Positions 34,005 through 46,200 of a stretch of DNA of 64,000 bases are shown one piece after another. The notes beneath the pieces were generated by a model. It did not search any database. It saw only the letters and a list, made by a program, of their open reading frames with translations, and was not told where the DNA came from. Position 1 is the first letter of the stretch, and every line of letters starts with the position of its first letter. Location of the stretch: NCBI RefSeq assembly GCF_003369915.1, contig NC_046676.1, positions 9,393,501-9,457,500 on the forward strand. Reading direction: 5' to 3'. The position numbers and the translations under genes are program-made. Origin of the DNA: Drosophila miranda. Taxonomy: Eukaryota; Arthropoda; Insecta; Diptera; Drosophilidae.

Positions 34005-34080
34005 TGTAGACTTTCCACATGCCGTATAAGAGAGCAGAGGGAGCCGGCAAAGGCGCCTGCGTCAGTCGGTAAAGTCTACA
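34005..34080. repeat. Perfect 10-bp inverted repeat around a TATA-like motif
   Basis: TGTAGACTTT (34005-34014) and its exact complement AAAGTCTACA (34071-34080) enclose 56 GC-rich bases that include TATAAG (34025-34030) and GTCAGTC (34061-34067). The TATA-to-initiator spacing (39) is too long for a standard promoter, so its function is open. Confidence 0.6.
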
Positions 34081-37000
34081 AGAAAATCAGCTGCTTTCGG
34101 TTGTTCCTTCTGCTCGAAACGGCCACATTGAAGCAGTTTGTCAATAGTTACGCTTGGGTATAGGTTCAAGACGCGAAGCGCCGCGACTCGCGTGCCGCCA
34201 GTTTAAAGAAAAAGACAGAGCCAGACCAGACTAATTGTTACTGAAATATTCGGGAATATCAAGACTGGATAGACTGAAAGTCACAGCCATCCGATCCAAA
34301 GCTTCAACGATTGAAAGATTTTGAGGAAAAAGCACATTCCAATACTCAACTTCTGTTTCAAGCTGAGAGTTCTTATTTTTTGTTTTTTGTGGTATAATTG
34401 AATAACAAAAGTGAGCGAAAAGCCCCGCATAATTAGGACGCAAACAAGAAAACCCCCCGAAATAAAAAAGATAAATAAAATCAACCATAGAATCCCATAC
34501 AAACAAAACTGCGAGACGAAGGAGGCTGTCATTGTGTGTGCTCTCAGTATCTGTGTCTGTGTCAAGTGGGGGGTGAGAGACCATCATCATCATCATCATC
34601 CTCTCCAGGTCCAGGTCCAGGTCCGGGTCCGTCACCGTAGCTGTTGTCCGCTTCGTTGTCGTCATCGTTGGCGTTGCCACAACTCGGTATAAATATTCAT
34701 TTTGACGAATCTACCTGCGGCTGAGTGGCGCTAATGAAGCGCACAAAATGAAAATGAAAGGACATAATTATGCTTATGTGTGAGTATAATGAATACGAAT
34801 TTTATGTTACTTTCCCCCACCCACAAGGTCAGTCGTTGCTGGTATAAATGCTTTTTACAGCTCTAGCACACACTGATAATTTTGACATACATTCCCATTT
34901 TTGTTTGTGCAGTTGCATTGAATTGCTGGATAAATTCTTCTTATAGTTTTTGGTACTCGTTTTGGTCCTGGTCCCAGCCCACATCCTCTTCCTGTCTTAC
35001 TTGTGGCTCTGTTCGCGGTAAATCGTGTTGCCGGTTTCATTTTGCTGGCCTGTTTGGCTGCTGCTGCCTATTGTGCACTCGTCTAGTGGAAAATTGAATT
35101 GAAAATGTGACTCACAGCTCGATTCGTTCCATGAATGACAGTCCTACAGGCATGTCGACCCCAACATCGAGAGCAATTATAGTCCTGCATTAGGTTTCAG
35201 TTTCCATTGTTACGGAAAGTTGCGCCTTGAGTGCAGACTGCTGTTCGATTGGCGGATGGTATCATCTTCCTAAAGTTTCGCCCCCATTGGTCTATGAACT
35301 CCATCCATCCATGCAGGCATTGTTTCGGCTCTCCCGCTAACTGCAGGCCACTTACATGTATCCTCTGACAACTGGTAACAGAATTATGTTGCAGAACATT
35401 AAACTCTTCTTCTAATTGGAGCATTGTACGAGTCTTCAGCTCAGCACTTTACACCGCTGCAGCGCGCTGCACTCTAGGCCCAGGCGAATAGCATCCAGAT
35501 ATGCTGGAAATTGGGAGAAGTGAAAACGGAATGGACTAGGATGATCAAAACGAAATGTCTGCCAAAAGATTATGCTGACACAACGGCAACAGCAGCAGCA
35601 GCAGCATTGGCAATGGGAATGGCAACAACAAAGGAGCCAGGCCAGTGCCAGCAGCAGACATTCAACAGAGCTTTCTGTATATTTATTAGAGTATGAATTA
35701 ATTCAAGTATGTGTTTGTGTGTTTGTGTGTGCATCTGTGAGATTGTGTAAGGGGTAAGAGTCGAGCCTTTGGGGCAGATTCTGATTCAGATTCGTGTAGG
35801 AAGCAACCGCAGCTCGACGCGATTTTTTCTGTCCTTCCGTTTCGACTATGCTATCCCCCAAAGCGAACTGTGATGCCAACGTTAGCACATATTCCTTGCC
35901 ACCCAACCCCTACCGACCGTATCCCGTATAGAACCAAAACAAAACAAAAAAAATGTATTAAAGCTCGAATTTTCTTTCATAATTAAGAAGAGTAAAAAAG
36001 CTTGTGGAGTCACGAATTCAAGATACCACTTAAGATATATTCGATTTGGTTTATAGCCCCGTTTTTTTTAATTATTTCAAACCTCTTAGTTAATGAACCC
36101 ACAAACACAAATATTCTGTAAAAGTCCTACAGTTATACTAAACAGCCTGCATTCAAGATTTTATACACATGTACGAGTATGTATGATCCAAGAGGGGCGA
36201 GGTACAACTAGAAGAAAATGTAGGAACCGAAAAGGAAAGCGAAACCCCATAGAAAGGAACCCAAAACATTTTTAGTGCATTTATTAATAGCAAGGCGACG
36301 AGGACTGTGACTACGACTATGCCTTGAGCTAGGCGGCGAACAGGGAAAGGAGCGGGGCGGATGACGATTACCTTGACTATGAAAATATTTCTCACACATG
36401 AGCTGCTAGAGCGCATTGCATCGCATCGCTTCGCTCTTCCTCTTTCCGCTTTCGACGTTCTTATTAGCATTTTTGCCAGTGTTCTCCGGGCCAAAACCAG
36501 CAACAGCTAAAATAACCGCAACGAGGGCTGCCCCAAGCGTTTCGGAAGGGAAATTGGGTCGACGCTGGAGATAAAGTTGCCCCACCCATAGCTCGCCCTC
36601 TGACGGCTATCTATCAAGCAACCTTCGCCGTGAGTCGGGCTCCCCAGGCAGGTGTTGGCCCGAGGGACTGTTTCAGACTGGTTAACTGTTTTCACCTGGG
36701 TTCCAGCCGCCGTGGGACACCTTGACACAGACAAAGGTCACCTAATGTGTTGCAGTCTGTGTGTGGGGGCACGGCACACAAAGGCCAAGAGCCAACGCCT
36801 CAACGCCCGACCAGCCCCATTCTCTGTGAGTGTTTGCTAGACGAGAATGGAAATTTTCAAGCTTTTTGCTTCTTTATTGCATTTTTCCCTCTAAAGAAAC
36901 ATACCATTTTGCAACCGTTAGGCGGTGGGGATGTAGTTTTCTTTAGAAGATACAGAAACCAGGTTTTACTAGTGAACAGTTAGCTTTGATTGTTTCCTCG

Positions 37001-37539
37001 AATAGCAATTGAAAAGTGATCTGAGTTTAAAGGTTTAAAGGTAGGAAAAACAATTTGTAAAAGAATTTGCCCGATGTCGATGATTAATTAATTGGGGGTC
37101 TCTCGAGGTAAACTGGGCGCAACGAGACGAAAATAATTAATCATGATGCGAACTCAATTTGCTGCACTTATACTAAGTACATGTGAGTGCTGTCTCTTTA
37201 GAAATTGCAGTATTTTGAGGATTAAATTATCTAATCTTTGCTGAAATGCTTTCCCTTGCAGTATTCTACGGCTATCGTATAAGTAAAGATTAATATATTG
37301 CATATACTGAGAAAAATGTATCTTCAAGGATATCTAAAGCGTCGTGTCTTGTAAGCGGATGAAAACTTCTTTTTTGGTTTTGCTTTTGGTTAGGTTTTTT
37401 CCTCGCTTTTGATGTGCTGCTGCCATTCATCGTTGACTACCGCTATTGACTCTCGAACCGCCCTGTATTTTGCAGTTTACGTGTTAAGTGCTTGGCAAGC
37501 ACGATTAAGACGGTTTATCACCCGCAACAGCGGCAGCAA

Positions 37540-37748
37540 CACGAGCGACAATCACAACATCAGCAGAGGCAACATCAGCGGCAACAGAGGCTACAGCAAC
37601 TGAAACAGCAACAGAATCAACAGCAACAGCTGCGACGGCAGCATCAGGAACAAACGCGTTAGACACATTGACACGCCCCAAACAGTGTCACACAGATACA
37701 CACTCACACATAGGCCGGCACACAGATATACACAGATATATCCACATA
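37540..37748 (+). other. 5' leader of the serotonin receptor with CAG/CAA-rich sequence
   Basis: CAGCAA-type repeats (about 37525-37650) lie just before the coding start, followed by CACA-rich sequence. The receptor frame has no in-frame ATG before 37749, so this region is taken as leader. Confidence 0.5.
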
Positions 37749-38665
37749 ATGCTGAAAGCAATGACGACACCAGCTACATTGTCAGCAGAGTTCGCCGCTG
37801 CCGCTGCTGCTGCGATGGATGACGATGTCCCCACGAGCATTTTTGAAATAGAACTGCCTGCCATTTTGCTCAACGAGAGCCTCTTCATCGAGCTGAATGG
37901 CAATCTAACCCAGTTGGAAGGCACGACCACCAATTTGAGCCAAATCATTTGGAATCGCAGCGATGACAGTAGCAGTGGCAGTGCAAACGGAAACGGAAAT
38001 GGAAGCCCCATCTTCGGTCTGGACGAGCAGCGGCGGGTGGTCAGCGAGCGTGAGGCGGCCGAGTTCTGGCTGCTGGTCAAGATGATAGCCATGGCCGTCG
38101 TGCTGGGCCTGATGATACTCGTCACCATTATAGGCAAGTACTTAATCAAAATCAAATCCAAATTTAAATTTTGCTTCCCCCAACACACACACAAACGATG
38201 GGGAGCAGGGCAGACAGTGCCAAGGGGGAAGGCATTAAATTATTCTCAAATTTATGCCGCTGGGATAAGAAAAGGAAAGGCAAAAGTTTCCATATCGCCG
38301 CCGAAGTGAACTGTAAATGAAGTGAAATTTATGATGCAGAAGATTTTTATTGCGCCCTCTTGGTGGATATTTATTGATTTTTTGGGGGCTTACAAAGATG
38401 ATTTGCTGCCTCCACTAGGGGAGTGGCTGGCTGGCTGGATGGCTGGCTGGATGGCTGCTTGGTGGTGGCAGATGATATATGAGGAGTTCCTTGTGCTGAG
38501 ACGTTTAAGACCTCAACTGAGGTGGCTGCTGCCTGGCACAAACAATGTTCTCCGAAATGTCTGTGGCACGTGAAAAGCTATTAAAAACGCGCCAAGGCGT
38601 CAAATGGAAATTACGACAAACACACGGATACTCCGTACACTCGCACACAGATGGGAGGAGCACCT

Positions 38666-38700
<35 letters not shown>

Positions 38701-41700
38701 ATAACAGTTTGTCTACATTTGGTAGATGCGACGTAAACGCAACATATCCTTGGCAAGGCATATGCAAATGCAGTTGCTGGCATGGGCCAAGCGACGACAA
38801 AACGTTTTGACAACCTGCAGCCAAGACCGAGCTGTCTCAGCCGAGCCATAAAAGGAGGGAAAGCAGTGGGGAAACTGACGTGGTGTCACTTTTGTGCCTT
38901 TGGGGAGGTGTAGCAGAGAGGGTGCCACAGCGGCAATTACATTTTGCCAAGTTGCATGCGCTTAATCAAAGCCAGCAACGACAATGATGATGGCGACGTT
39001 GACTCTGAGCAAGCTGCCAGCCAGCTCTCATTTGCATCCCACAGAGAAGGAGCAGTAAGGAGTAGGAGAACTGTTAGGAGACAAGTCCCGAGGCTAAGAG
39101 CGAGAGGGGAAGCATGCCTGCTTCCACATGCACCATTGCCAGCAATTAGGCAAATAGCTGGAAACTCCTTTGAGATGACGCTTCTGCCACTGATTGATTC
39201 TGTCGAACTCGATTTACTGCTCCCCGAATCGGCACCCAAAAGTTAATGACTCTGACTGGGGCTTGTGCTGGGGCTAATCCTACTCCTAATCCCCTACCCA
39301 TTTATGCATCGTTTGCTGCATCAACGTATATCAGCGTTCATTCCGAGAGCTGCATTCTGAAATGGTCTTCCTTTTGTGTCCACAGGCAATGTGTTCGTTA
39401 TTGCCGCCATTATACTGGAGAGAAACCTGCAGAATGTCGCCAATTACTTGGTTGCATCTCTGGCAGTCGCTGATTTATTTGTGGCCTGTCTTGTCATGCC
39501 GCTCGGCGCCGTCTACGAGGTAAGTGTCCATTATCGGTGCCATTGTGGTTGTCTCACTAACCTGACTAACCTAATGGAAGTCTGTGCGAAAAGTGATTGC
39601 CAATTAAATTAGGCGCCAAAGAGTTGGCTCTCTGCTGCATGCTCCATGACTAATTGTTTCAATTGCATCATCCAAACAAGCAAACAATGTGCTATCGACT
39701 ACTTGTACTTTTCCATTTCTTTAGATAAGCAATGGCTGGATATTGGGGCCGGAACTTTGTGACATTTGGACGGCTTGCGACGTCCTTTGCTGCACAGCAT
39801 CCATATTGCATCTGGTGGCCATTGCGGCGGACAGGTGAGTGTCAGAGTCGCCTTTCCCGGAGTGACGGAAGCAATTTCGCTTTGTTTCCCTCGAAGATAT
39901 TGGACGGTGACCAACATTGACTACAACAATCTGCGGACCCCGCGGCGCGTCTTCATGATGATATTCTGCGTCTGGTTTGCCGCCCTGATTGTGTCCCTGG
40001 CACCGCAGTTTGGCTGGAAAGATCCGGATTATCTGAAGCGCATCGAGGAACAGCACTGCATGGTGTCGCAGGATGTGGCCTATCAGGTAAGAGATATTGA
40101 TGGCAGTAATCTCCAGCCATGGTCAATGATTTCCTCTCTCTCTCTTTCGTTCTCTCGTTCTCTCTTTCTCTCTGTCGCTCTCTATCTTTGTTGCTTTTTC
40201 TCTTATAACCCATAGATATTTGCAACCTGTTGCACCTTCTATGTGCCTCTGCTGGTGATTCTATTTCTGTATTGGAAAATCTACATAATTGCCAGGAAGC
40301 GCATACAACGACGCACACAAAAGTCCTTCAATGTGACGTTGACGGAAACAGATGTAAGTGCAATCGAAATTTCCCCTTCCCCTCCACCTCCATCTATTCC
40401 CTACTTCTAATCCCAGTGATAAATGTCAAGTGTCCACTTGGCCAGCCTCGTGGCAAGAAATAGTCGAAAAATTACGCATACGCCCGTCCTACATATGATG
40501 CTATTCTATTCAGTCCCCCTTTATTGGAGGGAGGCTGGCCGAGTGGATGTTGATGCTGCTTCAGAAGTGTATTTGCTTGCCTGCCATAATGAGTATGTCA
40601 TTAGCAGAAACAATAATGCGAATGTGAATGGGCAGGGGTGTGGGCATGGGCGTGGGCGTGAGCGTGGGCGTGGGCATGACAGAAGGAGTCCTCGGCTGCT
40701 CATTAGAATGCCCAAGTGAGCACTCGATGCGAGCCCCAAGAGCCAAAAGCCAAACAAATGCCAACCGAGATTTATGATCAGTCCAATGTGGCCATGCCTG
40801 TGTCCGTGTCCGTGCCCCTGCCCCTGCCCGTGTCCAGGGGAGTGGAAAATGCGTGGCATATGGGGAGTGCTAGCTGAAATAATTACAGTTCCAGAGAAAG
40901 TTGATTTGATTATATTTCGTTGACAAGACACGAGCCAAATGCTGCTCAATGTTCTGCCAATAATTTGCCAAAGCACTTTTCATCGAGTCCATAAACAAAC
41001 AAGCCATAAATAAGTCGAGTACCAGCTTCTCCCACCTCTTCGCCTCATTTCATTTTCCCAGTGCGACTCGACAGTGCGTGAGTTGAAGAAGGAGCGGGGC
41101 AAGCGGCGCGTGGCAGAGCGGAAGCGGCAAGAGGCTGGCGACGAGATATCCGCTGGCGTAACCGAGCCGCAGGTGCAACAGCGGACGCGTAAGCGAATGC
41201 GGATCTGCTTTGGCCGCAACACGAACACGGCCGGCATCTGTGCCGGCTCGGAGGGAGCCGTTGCTCGATCCATGGCCGCCATAGCCGTGGATTTTGCCAG
41301 CCTGGCGATCACGCGGGAGGAGACGGAGTTCAGCACCAGCAACTACGACAACAAGAGCCACGCGGGCACCGAGCTGACGACAGTCTCCAGTGACGCGGAC
41401 GATGTAAGTGCGATTAAGCTCGCGTGGCGGATGAGAAACCCACCGAAGCCGCTAATTGTTTGCACACCTCTTTGTTCCACCTAATGGGGCCTTTGCCTTT
41501 GCCTTTGCCCTTTTCCTCGCAGTACCGCACCAGCAACGCTAATGAAATCATCACGCTGTCGCAGCAGGTGGCCAATGCCGCGCAGCATCATCAGATAGCC
41601 TCCCACCTGAATGCCATAACGCCGTTGGCCCAGTCCATTGCAATGGGCGCCAGCCACCTTACCACATCCACGGCTGGCATTCGGACGGAGGAGGGCGCAG

Positions 41701-42220
41701 AAGCAGTGGGCGGAGGCAGCAGCCCCGGCAAGGCCGTGGGCATTGGCATGGGGACTGTGCTATCCAGCATTGCCAATCCACACCAGAAGCTGGCCAAGCG
41801 CCGGCAGCTGCTGGAGGCAAAGCGAGAGCGCAAGGCCGCCCAGACACTGGCCATCATCACAGGCGCCTTTGTCATCTGCTGGCTGCCCTTCTTCGTGATG
41901 GCCCTGACAATGAGCCTGTGCAAGGAATGCGACATCCATCCGGCCATTGCCTCGCTTTTCCTCTGGCTGGGCTACTTCAACTCCACCCTGAATCCGGTAT
42001 GTAAATCCATGCGAGAGCACTGAACGGAACAACTTTTCTTCCTTTCTTCCCAAAGGACGTAACAATAGCCCTCGGTACTACTGCATCTCTTTCTCTATAT
42101 GTTATTCGTATCTTTTCTAAGGTCATTTATACCGTGTTCAATCCGGAATTTCGAAGAGCCTTCAAGCGGATTCTCTTTGGCCGCGGCAATGCGGCGCGGG
42201 CTCGCAGTGCGAAAATTTGA
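37749..42220 (+). CDS. 5-HT1B: Serotonin receptor, 5-HT1B type (623 aa, eight coding exons)
   Basis: Class A amine GPCR that would couple serotonin to Gi. Coding exons: 37749-38133, 39386-39519, 39725-39834, 39897-40086, 40216-40353, 41062-41403, 41523-41996, 42122-42220; all phases agree. The extracellular N-terminus carries four N-glycosylation sequons (NES, NLT, NLS, NRS). TM1 starts near residue 105. Key residues: disulfide C185, amine-binding D192 in TM3, DRY at 209-211, CWLPFF at 552-557 in TM6, NPVIY at 590-594 in TM7. The third cytoplasmic loop is very long (about residues 305-530) and the C-tail short, typical of Gi-coupled amine receptors. Length and sequence fit Drosophila 5-HT1B (about 617 aa, from memory) rather than the longer 5-HT1A. 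The first intron has a GC donor. The ATG at 37749 is the first in frame. Confidence 0.95.
38134..39385 (+). other. First coding intron of 5-HT1B, GC-AG type
   Basis: The donor is TATAG|GCAAGT and the acceptor is CCACAG|GCAATG. Only this pair keeps the IIGNVF sequence of TM1. The intron holds CA repeats at 38189-38197 and 38669-38697 and a GGCTGGAT/GGCTGGCT repeat at about 38424-38453. No other gene is visible in it. Confidence 0.88.
40354..41061 (+). other. 5-HT1B intron with two GC-rich minisatellites
   Basis: GT-AG intron. A G-rich array of GGGCGTG/GGGCATG units runs at about 40641-40679, and a C-rich array of GTGTCC/CCCCTG units at about 40797-40836. The two are loosely complementary. Confidence 0.8.
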
Positions 42221-42411
42221 TTTCAACTGAAGGCCAACGAGGACCAGTATCTATAATTAAGGTGAAACCTCACAAACAAAACTCTGGCAGAGCCGTACTC
42301 GTGCTCGCAGGAGGAGAGGTCAGTATCGACATGCTATGGAATTGGCCCATCTATGTAGCATGTAGATGGAATATGTTTTAGCAGCGACAATCTAAACTAG
42401 TTGTAAACAAC

Positions 42412-42435
42412 CCACACACACACACACACACACAC
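42412..42435. repeat. CA microsatellite in the 3' region of 5-HT1B
   Basis: About 12 CA units, 190 bases after the stop codon, probably within the 3' UTR. Confidence 0.85.
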
Positions 42436-43280
42436 CCATGTGTCCCAAAGACAAGAATCAGCAATCCGATGCAAAACGAAATTGTAGTCTTAGTCAATGC
42501 TTCTTAGCGGATATACATATGGCATTATTGTAGATGATAGATACTCAGTAAATGTAAATTATGTAAATGCATATGCATATGATAGATACTTCTAGTCTTC
42601 CCTGTGTCTTAAAGAACCCCAAGTGAAGTAAAGTTTAAATATTAGAGCCCTAAGTAACCAGGTTGGGAATGATAATGATATCGGGGTAAGTGGTAAACAA
42701 GGCTGGGTCCAAGGAATTCGTATTTCAGTGTTAGTTGAATGTGTTTCGCTCTAGTTTAAGCATAATGCTCAATTATTTCCATCAGAATAACTATAAGTCT
42801 AAGTGTATGTATCATGTGTGTATACAAGTCAATATCAAATTTTAACGAATTTACACGGCAAACATAAATTACTCTAGAGGATCTCCGCCACACATCAACA
42901 ACTTTGCATTGTATGTATAACAAGATAAAAGCCAATTCACATGACACTCAAAAAACGCATCTAGCACGGCTTATAATCCAGGAAAATTAACTCAAGTGCA
43001 GAAGGGAACGCTGAAACTTTCCCCCAAAAGCCCCGCCTGCCCCGCAGCACACCGCACAGCACTTCTAATTGTTAACCGAAACCGCAGAACAGCAAAGTTG
43101 AAAACCAAAGCAGTTCTGGTTGGATCATGATATATGAGCTATACTCAAACGCACGCATACCACACATACACATCCTCCAGTCGAATATGAGATATATGCA
43201 TATGCATATGTATGTATGTGTGCTCATATACGAGTATATAGTGGTATATTTATGGTACATTTTTGAAAAGTTTTCTTGTT

Positions 43281-43286
43281 AATAAA
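43281..43286 (+). terminator. Possible polyadenylation signal of 5-HT1B
   Basis: AATAAA about 1.06 kb after the stop codon. The intervening sequence is AT-rich, as expected of a 3' UTR. Other hexamers further on could be used instead. Confidence 0.3.
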
Positions 43287-43299
43287 TGGACTTACAGTT

Positions 43300-46200
43300 T
43301 TAGCAGATAGTCAACCAGAAACCACCCGGCAACAACAAAAGTAACAACAGAAACTTAGAATACTATATATGTAGTATGTATGTGTGTGCGCATCTGTACG
43401 AAGTAGCCATTAAGTCAATGCTTCAGTTGAAACATAATATTCTTCAAAGTGCAATATACATATGTGTTTATATATATTTGTGGGTGTATTTATGCAACTT
43501 CTCGATGTGTATTTGATGTCAAAATTATTAAAATTGTGTTTTATCCAAAGCGGTTGTCCTGCCCTCGATATATTACATATTCATATTACTTTCAGATGCC
43601 GGTGGGGTGGTATGGGAGGAATGGGTGTTTCGTGGTCGGTCTCTCCTGTGCATTGGACAGTTTGAATGTTTCCTCTCACGTCGAAATTGACAAAGTTTTC
43701 AGGCCAAAGCAGGCCGCACGCACTGGCGTCTGTTTTGTATGTATTGTAGCTTAGCAAACTGCCCGCGCATTCAAATGTCAAAGTTCAAGTGCACACACAG
43801 GGAGCCCCATACGACAACACATACTGCCTATGCGGATAGGTCGAGTGGTTGTGGGTGGTATAGTGGGTCTGGGGCTGGAGATGGATTACCCATTGGCATT
43901 ATCAACACCGGAACAGGCAAAAGCCGACAAATGGTCCTGAATGGGCTGGCGCACTCTCCCACATTGAGAGAGCGGAAATAACAACAAAAATCGATACTTC
44001 AGGCAAAACTCTGATACTCTGGTATTCGCTTATTAAATTTTCGCCCTTCTCTGGAAGGAGACCATCAGACCCATTCTTATGTGCATTATCTGAGGCTGCA
44101 GCTAAGTGTCTCAAAACTGGCTGACTCCATAAACCACTAATTACATTGGCCACCAGGAATTTGGGTCAAATGGGAACGCTTTCAGCTGATACAAAGCCCA
44201 GGCCTCAGTAAGTCTTTCCTTTGTCATTTTTCTGCTTTCTGGCTTATAAAAACGCACATTATTTGCCAACACTTTTAATTTCCTGTTGGCCCCAGGGGCT
44301 TCAACATACGAAAAGCATTCAGAGAAATAACATTATACGGCTCCACTAAAAACGAAACAAATTTTAGTAGAAAAGTTTTTGGGATATTGGCAAATTAAAT
44401 ACATAGACCTCTTGGGCAGTCAGGGTATGTAAAGAGCAATATTAAAACCACTTGGAACCACTCGGTTTTTAAATGAAGCAAGAGTCGTCGAGTCATCCCG
44501 AGTGAGTATCGCAAATGTGTCACATCATTGATAACCCAATATCTATGGACATATCCACATATCCATACATACATATACGTACATATATGCACATGTGTGC
44601 GTCCCTTTATTAGCCTAGTAGCATTATTAATTTCCTCTATAGCACAGCAAAGGCAATAGCTGCAGGATAATGCCAATAAAATTCGTTTTATTAAAAAATT
44701 CTTCGGCAAAAATTCCATAAATCGAATAAATATCAAGAGGCACTCCACCACGATGGCTTGGTACCCTGCCAGAGGTAGCAACGGAGAGGGAGACTATGAG
44801 TGGAACAGGCAGACACGAAGGCAGAAAGGCAGGAGCAGGATCCAGCATCAGTTGGAGTATCAATTCCTGGTTTGTTTGCTTGGGCAACAATTTTTGAAGG
44901 CTTCTTCAGCCACACGAAACGAACTTTTGGGCAAGCAATTCAAAAGGTATTAAAAGTATTAAAACTGAAATGAGTGTGGCCAAGCATCTATCAGTTGCTG
45001 CCCCAGCATCTACTCGTAAATCTCTCTATGTGTGTTCGGGGGTAACTTTTAATTGAATTGCTTTGGATGTGTGCAAATTGCTTGAAATGATTAAGGGCTC
45101 AAGGCATGAGTGTTGACTAACATCGAAGGAGCACACACGCAGCTCTGTTGGCCATTGTCCAGCTCTCCAGCTCTCCAGCTCTTAAGGTACTTATAAACCA
45201 GTTGAAGCAGTGCTCTGTTCATTAAAGGACTTCACGCAAGGCAACTCGTGAAAACGCGTTACTGGAACCAAAGAAATGAAAATGAGTCAGGGAAAAAAAC
45301 TCAAATAGAGTGGGAAAAGCAAACAAGTAACTTAAATATTTATGGCTCTGGCAGGACGATGCGATGGCGGCAACAAACTCATTGCGAAGTTGTTTAAACC
45401 ACTCTCCCCTGGCCATTCAATGGACAGGTCCGAGCACAAAAGGAGACAGGACACTCTACTCTCGAAAGTTCGACTTTGTAAAGACTTTTTGCAAATTGCG
45501 GCCAAGTGCACTTTTCGTTGCCTTCCAATCTGCTGGCGCATTGTGGTGACTTCTCCTCCAAGAGAAATGACAGGTCCAACAGAGCGGACCCAGCAAAAGT
45601 GTGGAGGGGCATTGAAGGGCAGGGGATGCTTGTAAAGCGGCACAGCAAATTGATGCCCGTCTGAACTAATTACAAAATAATTTAAATTATTATGTAAGCT
45701 GAGAGCACAATGAATTTAAAGTTCTGACGGGGCCAAAGTGCAGTCTATGGCCTCCTCAGCCAATGAAAGCCAGTTGCCGCTGAGCAACTGCACCTCGAGA
45801 ACCGGCTCCGAGATGGTATCCCACAACAAACTGTACACTTTTGTGCTGATATCGCTAGGGGAGATTTGAACCAAGTTTGTTTCAAGTCTGCTATCGTGTC
45901 TGTGCAGCTTGTTCTTTTGGCCAGCAGCTTTTGGCGCTGACAACTAGCGCAAAATGCCAAAAAGGACACGTACACGTACGTAATGAACACAAACACGTAC
46001 GAAGCGACGGCGACAACGTTCGAGAACAGATACGACCGGGCTTAAAGTTTCATCTCCCAAAGTTGGTGCAACAGCACAGATGAGCCGAGGGCCAGCCCAC
46101 GGCTAAGAGCGAAAAAACCATCTCCAACTTGCTGCAAAAGTTTCCCGTTGCAGCGGCTCGAAGGGTGTCCAGGCGTTGTTCGGCAATGGCCACGACGAAG

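Larger units (their letters stand above)
31193..37400. other. Non-coding interval upstream of the serotonin receptor
   Basis: No coding region I can support. It includes the 3' UTR of the PTAP gene (to about 31.5 kb), a GTTGCC/ATTGCC 6-bp repeat at about 32617-32660, a CA repeat at about 32862-32879, an ATC/CAGGTC repeat at about 34581-34630, and an inverted repeat at 34005-34080. Untranslated first exons of the receptor may lie here, but splice signals alone cannot prove it. Confidence 0.55.

Noticed and set aside
41424..42023. Single continuous 199-codon frame ending shortly after NPV
   Set aside because: It is exon 7 of the receptor extended through both neighbouring introns; the spliced model restores NPVIY and the C-tail.
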